Source: Pseudokordiimonas caeni (GTDB lineage Bacteria > Pseudomonadota > Alphaproteobacteria > Sphingomonadales > Kordiimonadaceae). From it: a stretch of 64,000 nt of DNA. The DNA lies in the NCBI RefSeq assembly GCF_026719705.1, contig NZ_JAPPRR010000001.1, positions 1,155,255-1,219,254 on the forward strand. The letters run 5' to 3'. The notes under the pieces are model-generated. The model had not been told where the DNA came from. It searched no databases and saw nothing but the letters and a program-made list of their open reading frames with translations. This document shows positions 37,530 to 47,643 of this stretch, piece after piece; position 1 is the stretch's first letter; each line of letters begins with the position of its first letter. Position numbers and translations under genes: made by a program.

Positions 37530-38708
37530 CTATCTCGAAACGTTTGACGCTCGTGCCGCCTCTGCGCGGGCTGTTGTTTCTTCCTGCACAAGTTGGCTGA
37601 GCGGGACGAGCACAAGTCCGCGTGCGTCCAGCCCCTTGCGCCACTCGCGAAGGGTGCTGATGGTTTCGGGATACGGATGTCCGATGGCGATTGCCGATCC
37701 GTGGCTTCGTGCCCTTGCTTCGGCTTCTGCGAGCTGCCTGAGGATGGCGGCGCGGTCCCGCACGTTATCAAGGAAAACATCGCGGCGAGCATAAGGAACG
37801 CCGGCAAGCGCCGCCTCGCGCGCCCCCTGGCTTTTTGATGTGGTCAGGCTGTCGAGGAACAGCAGGCCCCGCGACTTCAGGGCCACCATCACCGCAGCCA
37901 TGGCTTCCGGACGTGCGGTCAAGCCGCTGCCCATGTGATTGTTGATCCCGACAAAACCATCAAACCGGCTGAGGTTCCAGTCAAGGCGACGCTTGAATTC
38001 GTCCTTGGTCAGGCCGGAAAGGAGCGCATTGGGGCCGGGGTCATAGCCCGCAGCTGCAGGCTCCATCGGCAAATGCACCAGAAGCTCGTGCCCTGCCAGA
38101 TGCGCCTTGCGGGTTTGCGCCGCCAGATTCTGGGCGTAGGGCAGGAAGGCAAGCGTGATAGGCCCCGGAATGGAGAGGAGGTCGTCCGTCGCATATTCCT
38201 GCAGGCCGAGGTCATCGATAACGATCGCAAGCTTTGGCGCATTCGTCACCACGCTTGCCATCGCATTGCGCCGCCAGGCCGGCACGCCCTTGACGGTTTG
38301 CGGCGGCTGCGCGGGAACTATCATGCCCGGCGCAGCAATATCATCGTCGCCAAGCGCCGCTGTTGAGGGGGGCGCAGGCTCGTTCGCCTCGAAAATTTCT
38401 TCCGGCGTCTGTCCAGCTGACTCTTCCACCGCCACAGCGATGGGTGGTGGCAGCGTGTCTTTCCGTTCGCTGATCACGCTGTATAGGCCGTAAACGATGG
38501 CAAGGATGACAAAGCCATAAAGCCCGCCGGCCATCCTGAGGCCGGAGCTGATCTTGCGGGGTTTCGGCTTGGGATGGCGACGTTTTCGGGCACGCCAGTC
38601 GGCTTTGCCCTCCTCTGCCGAGGCGTCATCGGCAAAGCTCAACTCCATCTGCGGGGCACTCTCAGGCTGTCGCTTCAAGATATTGTCGCTGCGGCGCGAA
38701 CCCGTCAC
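37530..38708 (-). CDS. Divergent polysaccharide deacetylase family protein (YibQ)
   Basis: Membrane-anchored member of the divergent polysaccharide deacetylase family. A basic cytoplasmic N terminus precedes one membrane segment (about residues 60-78) and a Pro-rich periplasmic linker (about 85-155). The NodB-like barrel starts with KLAIVIDDLGLQ and includes LPMEP, INNHMGSGLT and GHPYPETI. GTG at 38708 is preceded by GGGAG, supporting it as start. The gene lies opposite to and between trpE and trpG, 2 bases from the trpE stop. The substrate is unknown. Confidence 0.88.
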   Translation of the reverse strand: MTGSRRSDNILKRQPESAPQMELSFADDASAEEGKADWRARKRRHPKPKPRKISSGLRMAGGLYGFVILAIVYGLYSVISERKDTLPPPIAVAVEESAGQTPEEIFEANEPAPPSTAALGDDDIAAPGMIVPAQPPQTVKGVPAWRRNAMASVVTNAPKLAIVIDDLGLQEYATDDLLSIPGPITLAFLPYAQNLAAQTRKAHLAGHELLVHLPMEPAAAGYDPGPNALLSGLTKDEFKRRLDWNLSRFDGFVGINNHMGSGLTARPEAMAAVMVALKSRGLLFLDSLTTSKSQGAREAALAGVPYARRDVFLDNVRDRAAILRQLAEAEARARSHGSAIAIGHPYPETISTLREWRKGLDARGLVLVPLSQLVQEETTARAEAARASNVSR

Positions 38709-38765
38709 CGGCTGTAACTCCCTACCATTTGAACGGCCTTTTCTGTGACAAGCCCGCCTGAAGGA

Positions 38766-38794
38766 TTGACAATCGCGGCGAATACCGCATTGTC
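38766..38794 (+). promoter_or_regulatory. Candidate trpG promoter with inverted repeat
   Basis: TTGACA at 38766-38771 is a perfect -35. A -10 at normal spacing would fall at about 38788-38794 and is poor. GACAAT (38768-38773) and ATTGTC (38789-38794) are perfect inverted arms, extended inward by GCGG/CCGC with one bulged C. The repeat spans the -35 to -10 interval, so it may be an operator. If transcription starts further upstream, it would be an RNA hairpin instead. Confidence 0.45.
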
Positions 38795-38842
38795 CGATGC
38801 ACGTTTGCCATCATCCCTCGGGACACTATCCCAGTTAAAGCC

Positions 38843-39427
38843 ATGTATATCCTGATCGATAATTACGACAGCTTCACCTACAATTTGTACCACTATTTCG
38901 TCGAAAAAGGGGCAGAGGTCGCCGTTTACCGGAACGACCAAATTTCCGTGGCCGACGTTATGGCACAAAAACCGGAAGGCATCATTCTGTCGCCCGGCCC
39001 CTGCACGCCGAATGAAGCAGGGATTTGCCTCGATATGATCAAGGCGGTGACCGAAACACCGCTGCCGCTGTTTGGCGTGTGCCTTGGCCATCAGGCGATC
39101 GGTCAGGCCTTTGGCGGCACAGTCTGCCGCGCGCCCAAGGTGATGCACGGCAAGGTGAGCGAGATCACGCACAACGGCACCGGCCTCTTTGCCGGCCTGC
39201 CCTCACCTTATGCTGCCACACGGTATCATTCGCTGATCGTGGCGCGCGAAGACCTGCCGGAATGCCTTGAGGTGACATCCGAAACAGAAGACGGGCTCAT
39301 CATGGGGCTCGCGCACAAAACACTGCCGATCCACGGCGTGCAGTTCCACCCGGAAAGCATCGCTTCCGAGCATGGTCATGCGCTCATCGCCAATTTCATG
39401 AAGATCGCATCGGAGTTCGGCAAGTGA
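38843..39427 (+). CDS. trpG: Anthranilate synthase component II (glutamine amidotransferase)
   Basis: Supplies ammonia from glutamine to TrpE. Class I amidotransferase motifs are present: [21 protein letters not shown], the nucleophile GVCLGHQ (C80) and the dyad VQFHPES (H169, E171). The length of 194 residues is normal; it may also serve as PabA for folate. Its end overlaps trpD by four bases (GTGA/ATGA-type coupling), starting the trpG-trpD-trpC-moaC run. Confidence 0.96.
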   Translation: MYILIDNYDSFTYNLYHYFVEKGAEVAVYRNDQISVADVMAQKPEGIILSPGPCTPNEAGICLDMIKAVTETPLPLFGVCLGHQAIGQAFGGTVCRAPKVMHGKVSEITHNGTGLFAGLPSPYAATRYHSLIVAREDLPECLEVTSETEDGLIMGLAHKTLPIHGVQFHPESIASEHGHALIANFMKIASEFGK

Positions 39428-40455
39428 CCGATTTTCGGCAGCATCTCGCCCGGCTTGCCGATGGCAAGGCGCTGACGACCGCTGACGCGCGAGATGCGTT
39501 CGATACGATCATGTCGGGCGGGGCCGATCTGGCGCAGATGGCGGCTTTCGTGATGGCCATGCGCGTGCGCGGCGAAACGGCCGATGAAATCGTCGGCGGC
39601 GCAGAGGTCCTTCGCGCCAAGGCCGGTCGTATCGAGGCTCCGGAAGGCGCCATCGACACCTGCGGCACGGGCGGCGACGAGCTTGGTACCTACAATATCT
39701 CCACCGCTGCCGCGATTGTGACGGCAGCGGCCGGCGTGCCGGTCGCCAAGCATGGCAACCGTTCGGTCTCGTCAAAATCCGGTTCAGCGGATGTGCTGAT
39801 CGCACTCGGCGCAAACCTTGAAATCCCCGAGTTCGCCAACGAACAGGCCTTGCGCGAATATGGCTTCGCCTTCCTGTTTGCGCCGAGCCACCACCGCGCC
39901 ATGCGCCATGTGGCGCCGGTGCGCGGCTCGCTGAAGCTTCGGACGATTTTCAATCTGCTCGGCCCCCTCGCTAACCCGGCGGGCACCAAACGCCAGCTTC
40001 TGGGCGTGTTCGACGAACGCTGGCTGGAGCCTATGGCGGAGGTGCTGAAGCGCCTCGGCAGCGAGCATGTCTGGGTCGTGCACGGCGCCGACGGGCTGGA
40101 TGAACTAACGACGACGGCTGAGACCCATGTGGTCGAGATGAAAGATGGCGTCACCCGCCGCTTCACCGTGACGCCAGAGGAAGTTGGCCTCAAGCGCGCC
40201 AGCATCCAGGATCTGAAAGGCGGTGACGCCGATGTGAATGCTGAGGCGATCCGCGCACTTCTGTCCGGGCAAAAATCCGCCTACCGTGATATTGTTCTGC
40301 TGAATACAGGCGCGGCCCTTACCGTGGGTGGCCGCACGGCCGCGCTGCAGGAAGGCGTGGATCTGGCGCGCGAGACCATCGACAGCGGCAAGGCCGCCCG
40401 CGCGCTTGCCGACTGGATTGCCTATACGAACCGCTGGAAAGACGACGAGAAATGA
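39424..40455 (+). CDS. trpD: Anthranilate phosphoribosyltransferase
   Basis: Couples anthranilate to phosphoribosyl pyrophosphate. It has the PRPP site [32 protein letters not shown], and the later NLLGPLANP. The length of 343 residues is normal. It uses a GTG start at 39424 overlapping the trpG stop, and overlaps trpC by four bases at its end, so the three proteins are translationally linked. Confidence 0.96.
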   Translation: MTDFRQHLARLADGKALTTADARDAFDTIMSGGADLAQMAAFVMAMRVRGETADEIVGGAEVLRAKAGRIEAPEGAIDTCGTGGDELGTYNISTAAAIVTAAAGVPVAKHGNRSVSSKSGSADVLIALGANLEIPEFANEQALREYGFAFLFAPSHHRAMRHVAPVRGSLKLRTIFNLLGPLANPAGTKRQLLGVFDERWLEPMAEVLKRLGSEHVWVVHGADGLDELTTTAETHVVEMKDGVTRRFTVTPEEVGLKRASIQDLKGGDADVNAEAIRALLSGQKSAYRDIVLLNTGAALTVGGRTAALQEGVDLARETIDSGKAARALADWIAYTNRWKDDEK

Positions 40456-41261
40456 CTGGCACCCGCGACATTCTGGCTGAAATCTGCGATGCAAAGCGCG
40501 AGCATGTGGCCCGCCGCAAGCAGCAGGTCGGCCTTGCCGAGCTTAGCGCCCGTGCACTGGCCGCTAGCGAGCCACGCGATTTCGCGCAGGCGCTTGTCGA
40601 CCGCCGGAACGCAGGCGAATATGGCTTCATATGCGAGATCAAAAAGGCGAGCCCTTCGAAGGGCCTGATCCGCCCTGATTTCGACCCGCCTGCCCTTGCC
40701 CGTGCCTATGAGGCCGGCGGTGCGGCGTGCCTTTCTGTCCTGACCGACATCCCCTATTTCCAGGGAGATGACAGCTATCTCGTGGCTGCGCGTGCAGCCG
40801 TCTCGCTGCCATGCTTGCGCAAGGATTTTATGGTCGATCCCTATCAGGTGGTGGAAGCCCGCGCGCTTGGAGCCGATTGTATCCTGCTGATCATGGCGGC
40901 ACTGGACGACGGGCTGGCCCATGAACTGGAATACGCGGCTTTTGACCTCGGTATGGACGTACTGATCGAAGTGCATGACCGGGCGGAGCTTGACCGCGCC
41001 CTCAAACTCGATAGCCTGCTGATCGGTATAAATAACCGTAATCTCAAGACGATGCAGGTCTCTCTTGATACAACGCTTGAGCTCGCGAAGCATGTGCCTG
41101 ATGACTGTATCCTTGTGGCGGAATCTGGCCTGGCAACACCCGCTGACCTAGCGGCGTGCGAAGCTGCCGGTGCGGGCTGCTTCCTGATCGGCGAGACATT
41201 CATGCGTCAGGACGACGTGACCGCCGCCGTTCGTGCCCTGCAAAGGCCCGCAGCGGCATGA
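40452..41261 (+). CDS. trpC: Indole-3-glycerol phosphate synthase
   Basis: Ring-closing step of tryptophan synthesis. A (beta/alpha)8 barrel with [18 protein letters not shown] (catalytic Lys), [33 protein letters not shown] and [12 protein letters not shown]. The length of 269 residues is normal and TrpF is not fused. It overlaps trpD at its start and moaC at its end (ATGA at 41258-41261). trpF, trpB and trpA are not in the window. Confidence 0.96.
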   Translation: MTGTRDILAEICDAKREHVARRKQQVGLAELSARALAASEPRDFAQALVDRRNAGEYGFICEIKKASPSKGLIRPDFDPPALARAYEAGGAACLSVLTDIPYFQGDDSYLVAARAAVSLPCLRKDFMVDPYQVVEARALGADCILLIMAALDDGLAHELEYAAFDLGMDVLIEVHDRAELDRALKLDSLLIGINNRNLKTMQVSLDTTLELAKHVPDDCILVAESGLATPADLAACEAAGAGCFLIGETFMRQDDVTAAVRALQRPAAA

Positions 41262-41737
41262 GCAAGCTAAGCCATCTGGATGATACTGGCGCCGCCCATA
41301 TGGTGGATGTGGGTGCCAAGACAGTCACCGAGCGCCGCGCGCTTGCCGCTGCCACTGTCACCATGCGGCCTGCAACGCTGAAGCTCATCATGGAAGGCGG
41401 ACTGCCCAAGGGTGACGTGATCGCCGCCGCGCGGATCGCCGGTATCATGGCTGCCAAGGAGACCAGCCGCCTGATCCCCTTGTGCCATCCCTTGGCCATC
41501 ACCTCGGTAAAGCTCGATTTCACACCGCTTGATGACACCTGCATCGGTATTGAAGCGACGGTGAAAGTTTCGGGCCAAACAGGGGTCGAGATGGAAGCCT
41601 TGACGGCGGTGAGCGTTGCCGCCCTCACGCTTTACGACATGGCCAAGGCCGTCGATAAGGGCATGGTTATCGGCGATATCCGCCTCCTTGAAAAAGACGG
41701 TGGCAAAAGCGGCCCGTGGCGCGCCGAGACCTGCTGA
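41258..41737 (+). CDS. moaC: Cyclic pyranopterin monophosphate synthase MoaC
   Basis: Second step of molybdenum cofactor synthesis. It has [58 protein letters not shown] and the Lys/Asp active-site region [17 protein letters not shown]. The start at 41258 overlaps the trpC stop and gives 159 residues. In many alphaproteobacteria moaC is followed by moeA and then lexA; here lexA follows directly. Confidence 0.96.
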   Translation: MSKLSHLDDTGAAHMVDVGAKTVTERRALAAATVTMRPATLKLIMEGGLPKGDVIAAARIAGIMAAKETSRLIPLCHPLAITSVKLDFTPLDDTCIGIEATVKVSGQTGVEMEALTAVSVAALTLYDMAKAVDKGMVIGDIRLLEKDGGKSGPWRAETC

Positions 41738-41750
41738 TCCCCTTACGCTC

Positions 41751-41785
41751 TTGACATTCAATCAAAAGGTGAACTAAAAGAGAAC
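41751..41785 (+). promoter_or_regulatory. lexA promoter with SOS box
   Basis: TTGACA at 41751-41756 is a perfect -35. GAAC-TAAAAGA-GAAC at 41771-41785 matches the alphaproteobacterial LexA site GAAC-N7-GAAC exactly and overlaps the expected -10 position (around 41774-41780). LexA binding here would shut off its own gene, the usual autoregulation. The match is direct sequence evidence; the binding is inferred from the known motif. Confidence 0.85.
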
Positions 41786-41826
41786 ATATAAGCAACGCCG
41801 CTTATCATGTTTTCAAGGGGGATGAT

Positions 41827-42513
41827 GTGCTGACATCCAAGCAACGCGAGCTTCTTCTGTTCATCGACCGGCGACTGAAGGCGGATGGTATCTCGCCTTC
41901 CTTCGACGAGATGAAGGATGCCCTTGGCCTGAAATCCAAGTCCGGTGTTCACCGTCTGATCGGTGCCCTTGAAGAACGCGGTTTTATCCGCCGCATGGCA
42001 AATCGCGCCCGCGCGCTCGAAGTCATGAAGCTGCCGGAAGGCACCAAGCCCGATACGGCACCTGCTGCCAGCACCAATGTCGTCTCCGCCGACTTCACGC
42101 CGCGCCGCGCCCCCGAGCAGGACGCAGGTACGGTCGAGATTCCGCTGCATGGCCGGATTGCGGCCGGCACACCCATCGAAGCGCTGGAACGTGGCGACGC
42201 CCATGTGGCAATTCCCGCCTCCATGCTCGGCCGCGGCGACTGTTATGCGCTCGAAATTTCCGGCGATTCCATGGTCGAGCTCGGCATCATGGACGGCGAT
42301 ACCGTGATCATCGAAAGCTGCAACACGGCCCGTGACGGCGAAGTTGTTGTCGCCCTTGTCGACCGAGAGGAAGCCACCCTCAAGACGCTGCGTCGCTCCG
42401 GCCGCCATATCAGCCTTATTCCCGCCAACCGCTCCTACGAACCCCAGATTTACGAATCCGATCGGGTTGAGGTTCAGGGTCGCCTCGTCGGGCTGATCCG
42501 GCATTATCACTGA
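41827..42513 (+). CDS. lexA: SOS repressor LexA
   Basis: Repressor of the DNA damage response that cleaves itself when RecA is activated. A winged helix DNA-binding domain (about residues 1-66, [16 protein letters not shown]) is followed by a linker rich in Ala/Pro. The cleavage site A113-G114 in GRIAAGTPI and the catalytic pair S148 ([10 protein letters not shown]) and K186 (REEATLKTL) are present. GTG at 41827 is the start; the ATG two bases earlier runs into a stop. At 228 residues it is the slightly longer alphaproteobacterial form. It is probably monocistronic, converging on comEC. Confidence 0.97.
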   Translation: MLTSKQRELLLFIDRRLKADGISPSFDEMKDALGLKSKSGVHRLIGALEERGFIRRMANRARALEVMKLPEGTKPDTAPAASTNVVSADFTPRRAPEQDAGTVEIPLHGRIAAGTPIEALERGDAHVAIPASMLGRGDCYALEISGDSMVELGIMDGDTVIIESCNTARDGEVVVALVDREEATLKTLRRSGRHISLIPANRSYEPQIYESDRVEVQGRLVGLIRHYH

Positions 42514-42528
42514 GGCACGGTGAAACGA

Positions 42529-44628
42529 TCAGGGGGCATGGACACTATCACGGTCTTCCTGTTCCCTGCTCCATTCCAACTGGGGCAATGATCCCGGCGC
42601 ACCGTACCAGACGGCTACCGGACCGGATTCTTCAAGCTCCCGCGTCGTGACCATGATATCCGCGCCCCGACAATAGCGCCGCCAGCGATATTCAACGATG
42701 GCGATGGCGGCTTGCGGACAATCTTCCTCGACGGCCGACAGGTCACGGGGCACCGCCAGTGGCTTATCAAGCCCTATATCCCACAAGCACCCCGCAGCAT
42801 CGCAGGCGCCGGGCAGCTTTTCCTGTGCAAGTCCCGGCCGCAGGCCCCATTGCCGCGCCCACGCCGCCGTGCGAAAGCTTTGCCTGCCGCTTGATGACTG
42901 CATCGTCTGCCGGGCCGCATCGAAGCGTGCGACAAGGCGCCCGCCGCTGTCGATCAGCAGGTCCGGGCGCCGCGCCTGATCGGTCAGCATCATCCCTGTG
43001 GCCACCATCAGGGCGGAAGCCACCCACACGCGCCGGTCACGGGCGACAACGAACAGCGCGAAGGCAAGGGTCAGGCAAAGATAGGCTTCTCCCGGCATCC
43101 AGCGGTACAGCACGGCGCCGGGCATCCCGGCGGCAGCCACCGCAAGCTCGATCAGGCTTTCAAGCCCCCAGCCGAGAAGCGGCGCGGTAAACGCCGGCAA
43201 GCCCAGGATCATCAGCAGCAGCGTGACGATGGCGAGCGGCATGATAAACCATGCCAGCACCGGTACGCCGATCAGGTTGGCAACGGCGCCAAGAAGCGTG
43301 AGGTGCTGAAAATGATAAAGCCCGACGGCGGCAATCGAGGCCTCCGCCACCAGCGTTGTTGCAAGGCTTGCCACGACGAAGCCGGCTATCCGGCCAGCGA
43401 AGCCTCTATCGTCGCCCCGCCATTCGCCGCTTGCCCGCCGCGCGGCGCGGTAACGGGTCCAAACCTCATAAGCGGCAACGAGCCCTGCTGTTGCGGCGAA
43501 TGACATCTGGAAGCCTGCACTCGAAATAGCGGCCGGGTCGATGGCCACGATCACGAGTGCGGCGATGGCAAGACTGCGCAGCGATAGCGCCCGCCGGTTG
43601 GCGAGCACCGCCGTAAAGCCGATCATCACCATGATATAGGCCCGGATCGTCGGTATCCCCATGCCGGAAAGAATGAGATAGGCGGTCGCGACCAGCATGC
43701 CCATCACCGCCGCCACCTTTCGCGGCAAGATATGGTGGGCGAAGCCCGGGATCGCCACCGCAAGCAGTTCGAACAGCAGGAAGGCGCCGCCTGCGATAAT
43801 CCCCATATGCAGGCCGGAAATAGCAAGCATATGGGCAAGGCCCGCGTCCCGCATGGCATCAAGCGTTGCCTGGTCGAGCCCACCACGGATCCCGACGAGA
43901 AGGGCGGCGGCCAGCGCCCCGGCCTGACCGGGCATCAGGGACTGCAGGTCTTGTGCGATCCGGCTGCGCCACCGCTCGACTTGCCGTGCCATGCCGCCAC
44001 CATCAGCTTCTGTCACGCGGACAACGGGTGACACTGCAAAGCCTTCGCCCGTTACAGCCTGCGAGATGGCATGGCGGCGGAAGTCATACCCGCCCGGATA
44101 GACGGGCCCTTTGGGTGGGCTGACAATGGCCTCAAGCGTGACGATATCGCCGGGCACGAGATCAGCGGGTGCTTCCGTACGGACCATCAGGCGCAACCGG
44201 CCGGGCGGTCCCTCGCGGCGTTGAGCGTTAAAATCGCGCGGGGTTACGGTCAGGCGCAATCCTCGCTCTCCGCGCTGTTCGACCGCGCCAACTTCGCCCG
44301 TGAAAGCAATATAGGTTTCCGCTGGCCAGAAGGTGATGTCCCCAAGTTGCGGAACGCGCACAGTCGCCCACGCTAAGCCGAGCGCGAATGCAGCCACTGC
44401 ATAAAGGGTGAGCTGCAGGCGGGCTGGCGCAAATCGGGCAAGGGCGAAGGTCGCAAGGCATAGTGTGCCGGACGCCAGCACCGGTATCCGGCCATTAGCG
44501 CCGAATCCGGCCCCGAACAACAGCGCGAAAGCAAGCACGGCAACGCGGCCGTCGCGCGCAAAGGTGACAGGCCGCAGGAGGCGTGCCTGCCAGCTGTTGC
44601 GCTTTCCCGATACCCGGCTGCCGTCCAT
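42529..44628 (-). CDS. comEC: ComEC/Rec2 family DNA-uptake channel protein
   Basis: Polytopic inner-membrane protein expected to pass single-stranded DNA into the cytoplasm during natural transformation. An N-terminal DUF4131-type region with an OB-like soluble insert (about residues 105-200) precedes the competence core, with GIRGGLDQATLDAMRDAGLAH, ISGLHMGIIAG, ILSGMGIPTIRAY and GFQMSFAATAGLV. The C-terminal part (about 560-699) corresponds to the metallo-beta-lactamase region but lacks the HxHxDH metal motif, as in alphaproteobacterial homologues. No other competence gene is nearby, so transformation ability is not shown. Confidence 0.93.
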   Translation of the reverse strand: MDGSRVSGKRNSWQARLLRPVTFARDGRVAVLAFALLFGAGFGANGRIPVLASGTLCLATFALARFAPARLQLTLYAVAAFALGLAWATVRVPQLGDITFWPAETYIAFTGEVGAVEQRGERGLRLTVTPRDFNAQRREGPPGRLRLMVRTEAPADLVPGDIVTLEAIVSPPKGPVYPGGYDFRRHAISQAVTGEGFAVSPVVRVTEADGGGMARQVERWRSRIAQDLQSLMPGQAGALAAALLVGIRGGLDQATLDAMRDAGLAHMLAISGLHMGIIAGGAFLLFELLAVAIPGFAHHILPRKVAAVMGMLVATAYLILSGMGIPTIRAYIMVMIGFTAVLANRRALSLRSLAIAALVIVAIDPAAISSAGFQMSFAATAGLVAAYEVWTRYRAARRASGEWRGDDRGFAGRIAGFVVASLATTLVAEASIAAVGLYHFQHLTLLGAVANLIGVPVLAWFIMPLAIVTLLLMILGLPAFTAPLLGWGLESLIELAVAAAGMPGAVLYRWMPGEAYLCLTLAFALFVVARDRRVWVASALMVATGMMLTDQARRPDLLIDSGGRLVARFDAARQTMQSSSGRQSFRTAAWARQWGLRPGLAQEKLPGACDAAGCLWDIGLDKPLAVPRDLSAVEEDCPQAAIAIVEYRWRRYCRGADIMVTTRELEESGPVAVWYGAPGSLPQLEWSREQEDRDSVHAP

Positions 44629-44812
44629 ATAGCCCCCGTTTGCCCGCCAGAAGTGTAATCACGCACCTGTGGATCAACAAGCCACGATGGCGCCGCACCT
44701 GTTTGTGTTGCGGAAAAACATATGCTACAAGCCATTAGGGCAAGCAGGTACTCCCCTTCTCTCTCCTGTTTTCGCCTCCCGTTCTGTATCAAGATCAAGG
44801 ACTTCGCGTACG

Positions 44813-46228
44813 ATGACGGCGTCTTCTTCAAAGAGGGTGGTGACCCGCTTTGCGCCCTCCCCAACCGGCTTTCTCCATATCGGCGGCGCCCGCACGGCGC
44901 TTTATAATTGGCTGTTCGCGCGCCATCATGGTGGCACGTTCCGCCTGAGGATCGAGGATACCGACCGGGCCCGCTCCACCGATGCCGCTATCGAGGCCAT
45001 CCTCACCGGACTGAAGTGGCTGGAACTCGACTGGGACGGCGATGCTGTCAGCCAGTTTGCCTCTTCGCCCCGCCACCGCGAGGTCGCGGAGGAGCTGCTT
45101 GCACGCGGCCGGGCCTATCGCTGCTATGCAAGCGCCGAGGAAAATGCCGCCGCCCGCGAAGCAGCCCGCGCGAAGGGTGAAAATTTCCGGGGCGACCTGT
45201 GGCGCGACCGCGACCCTGCTGAGGCACCTGAAGGCGTTGCCCCGGTGATCCGCCTGAAGATGCCGCGTGACGGCGAAACCGTGATCAATGATCTTGTCCA
45301 GGGGCCTGTTACCGTCCAGCACAAGGAGCTGGACGACATGATCCTGCTGCGCTCGGATGGCACGCCGACCTATATGATGGCGGTGGTTGTGGACGATCAT
45401 GACATGGGGATCACCCACGTGATCCGCGGCGACGATCACCTGAACAATGCTTTCCGCCAGTATCAGCTTTTCAAGGCGATGGACTGGGAAATCCCGGAAT
45501 TCGCCCACATCCCGCTCATTCACGGGCCGGACGGTAAGAAGCTCTCGAAACGCCACGGTGCGCTTGGCGTTGAAGCCTATGAAGAAATGGGTTTCCTGCC
45601 CGAAGCCATGCGCAACTATCTCCTGCGCCTCGGCTGGAGCCATGGTGACGAGGAAATCATCCCGACCGACAAGGCGATTGAGTGGTTCAATCTGGAATCG
45701 GTCGGCCGGGGCCCTGCCCGTTTCGATTTCGACAAGCTGGACAGCCTCAACGCCCATTATATGCGCGCGAAGCCTGCGAATGCGCTTTACGGCCTTGTCA
45801 AAGGGTTGCTCGCTGCCCGTATCGGTCGTGCGCCTGCTGCCGACGAAGAAGCACGTATCCTGAAGGCCATGCCATCGCTTGCCGAACGGGCCAAGCGCCT
45901 GCCGGAACTCGCGGAATATGCGTCGCTTTTCTGTAACGGCGAACCGCAAAAGCCATCTGAGTCTGCCCTTGCCCAATTGACGGATGAGAACAAGGCGATG
46001 CTCGCTGAGCTTTCAAAAAGTCTCAAATCTGTTGAAAATTGGTCCCATGACCTGATCAAGGAAGCTGTCAGCGTTTTTGCAGTTGCGAAAGAGCTGAAAC
46101 TTGGCAAGGTTATGCAGCCCGTTCGCGCTGCCGTCACCGGTGGTCTCCCGTCTGGTGATCTGGTTGACACATTGGAAATTCTTGGCCGGGAAGAAACTCT
46201 CGCCCGGCTTGAAAGATCGACGGCCTGA
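44813..46228 (+). CDS. gltX: Glutamate--tRNA ligase
   Basis: Class I aminoacyl-tRNA synthetase charging tRNA-Glu. The HIGH-type motif is [16 protein letters not shown] and the KMSKS-type motif is [18 protein letters not shown] and the anticodon-binding C-terminal part are present. ATG at 44813 gives 471 residues; an upstream extension to 44669 is not conserved-looking. Alphaproteobacteria lacking GlnRS may use a GltX that also charges tRNA-Gln; that cannot be decided here. It is divergent from comEC across 184 bp. Confidence 0.96.
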   Translation: MTASSSKRVVTRFAPSPTGFLHIGGARTALYNWLFARHHGGTFRLRIEDTDRARSTDAAIEAILTGLKWLELDWDGDAVSQFASSPRHREVAEELLARGRAYRCYASAEENAAAREAARAKGENFRGDLWRDRDPAEAPEGVAPVIRLKMPRDGETVINDLVQGPVTVQHKELDDMILLRSDGTPTYMMAVVVDDHDMGITHVIRGDDHLNNAFRQYQLFKAMDWEIPEFAHIPLIHGPDGKKLSKRHGALGVEAYEEMGFLPEAMRNYLLRLGWSHGDEEIIPTDKAIEWFNLESVGRGPARFDFDKLDSLNAHYMRAKPANALYGLVKGLLAARIGRAPAADEEARILKAMPSLAERAKRLPELAEYASLFCNGEPQKPSESALAQLTDENKAMLAELSKSLKSVENWSHDLIKEAVSVFAVAKELKLGKVMQPVRAAVTGGLPSGDLVDTLEILGREETLARLERSTA

Positions 46229-46280
46229 CGCCCCCGGCGCCAGCAACCGAACGCCAAAATATAAGGAAGGAGTTGAAAAC

Positions 46281-47567
46281 ATGTCCAACGAACCGATGAA
46301 GCTGGCCGGCAACGGCGCTGCAGTGGATCTGCCCGTGCTGGAAGGAAGCACCGGTCCGAAAGTGATGGATGTTCGCAAGCTTTATGCGGAAACCGGCATG
46401 TTCACCTTCGACCCCGGCTTCACCTCGACCGCAAGCTGCGAATCCCGCATCACCTATATCGACGGCGATGAAGGCGAGCTCTGGTACCGCGGCTATCCGA
46501 TCGAACAACTGGCTGAACAAAGCGATTTCATGGAAGTCTGCTATCTCCTGCTGTTCGGTGAGCTGCCGACCAAAGCCGAGAAAGCCAAGTTCGAGTGGGA
46601 TATCACCCACCACACGATGATCCATGAGCAGCTGCACAAATTCTATTCGGGTTTCCGCCGCGACGCACACCCAATGGCGGTGATGGTCGGTGTGGTCGGC
46701 GCACTTGCCGCCTTCTATCATGACAGCACCGATATCAACGACCCGCACCAGCGCATGGTGGCGAGCTACCGCCTGATCGCTAAGATCCCGACGATCGCTG
46801 CCATGGCTTACAAATATTCGGTCGGCCAGCCGTTCGTTTATCCGCAGAACGATCTTTCGTATGCCGGCAACTTCCTGAAGATGATGTTCTCGGTCCCGGC
46901 CGAGGAATACAAGGTCAACCCGATCCTCGAAGAGGCAATGGACCTGATCTTCATTCTGCATGCCGATCACGAGCAGAATGCCTCGACCTCGACCGTGCGT
47001 CTTGCCGGTTCGTCGGGCGCGAACCCGTTCGCCTGTATCGCAGCCGGCATCGCTTGCCTCTGGGGCCCCGCGCATGGTGGCGCCAACGAAGCCTGCCTCA
47101 ACATGCTGCAGGAAATCGGCACCGTTGACCGTATTCCGGAATTCATCGCCCGCGCCAAGGACAAGAACGATCCGTTCCGCCTGATGGGCTTCGGCCACCG
47201 CGTCTACAAGAACTTCGATCCGCGCGCGAAAGTGATGCGCGCCACCGCCCACAAGGTGCTGAAAGAGCTTGGCGTCAAAGACCCGCTCTTTGATGTGGCG
47301 ATGGAGCTTGAAAAGATCGCGCTCGAAGACCCCTATTTCATCGACAAGAAGCTCTATCCGAACGTGGACTTCTATTCGGGCATCATCCTGAAGGCGATGG
47401 GTTTCCCGACCGAAATGTTCACCGTTCTCTTCGCGCTCGCCCGCACTTCGGGCTGGATCGCCCAGTGGAAAGAGATGATCGAAGACCCGACCCAGCGGAT
47501 CGGCCGTCCTCGCCAGCTCTACACCGGCGCCACCAAACGCGACTATGTACCGGTCGATAAGCGCTAA
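46281..47567 (+). CDS. gltA: Citrate synthase, type II
   Basis: Condenses acetyl-CoA and oxaloacetate, the entry to the TCA cycle. It has [56 protein letters not shown] and [13 protein letters not shown], including the catalytic His residues. The length of 428 residues fits the hexameric Gram-negative type regulated by NADH. AAGGAAGG precedes the ATG. It follows gltX by 52 bases and ends with a clear terminator. Confidence 0.97.
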   Translation: MSNEPMKLAGNGAAVDLPVLEGSTGPKVMDVRKLYAETGMFTFDPGFTSTASCESRITYIDGDEGELWYRGYPIEQLAEQSDFMEVCYLLLFGELPTKAEKAKFEWDITHHTMIHEQLHKFYSGFRRDAHPMAVMVGVVGALAAFYHDSTDINDPHQRMVASYRLIAKIPTIAAMAYKYSVGQPFVYPQNDLSYAGNFLKMMFSVPAEEYKVNPILEEAMDLIFILHADHEQNASTSTVRLAGSSGANPFACIAAGIACLWGPAHGGANEACLNMLQEIGTVDRIPEFIARAKDKNDPFRLMGFGHRVYKNFDPRAKVMRATAHKVLKELGVKDPLFDVAMELEKIALEDPYFIDKKLYPNVDFYSGIILKAMGFPTEMFTVLFALARTSGWIAQWKEMIEDPTQRIGRPRQLYTGATKRDYVPVDKR

Positions 47568-47585
47568 GCGATAACGACAAAAAGA

Positions 47586-47618
47586 AAAGGCCCTGGAAAC
47601 ATTTCCGGGGCCTTTTTC
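47586..47618 (+). terminator. Intrinsic terminator after gltA
   Basis: AAAAGGCCCTGGAAA pairs with TTTCCGGGGCCTTTT around a short CA-containing loop, followed directly by a T run (CCTTTTTCA). It starts 18 bases after the gltA stop. The A-rich left arm could also serve the converging fabZ transcript. Confidence 0.85.
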
Positions 47619-47643
47619 ATCTGATGGATGATCTTGGGTTCGC

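Noticed and set aside
38797-38838. Short open frame of 13 codons just before trpG, considered as a trp leader peptide
   Set aside because: It contains several His but no Trp codon, and no alternative terminator structure follows it, so tryptophan attenuation is not supported.
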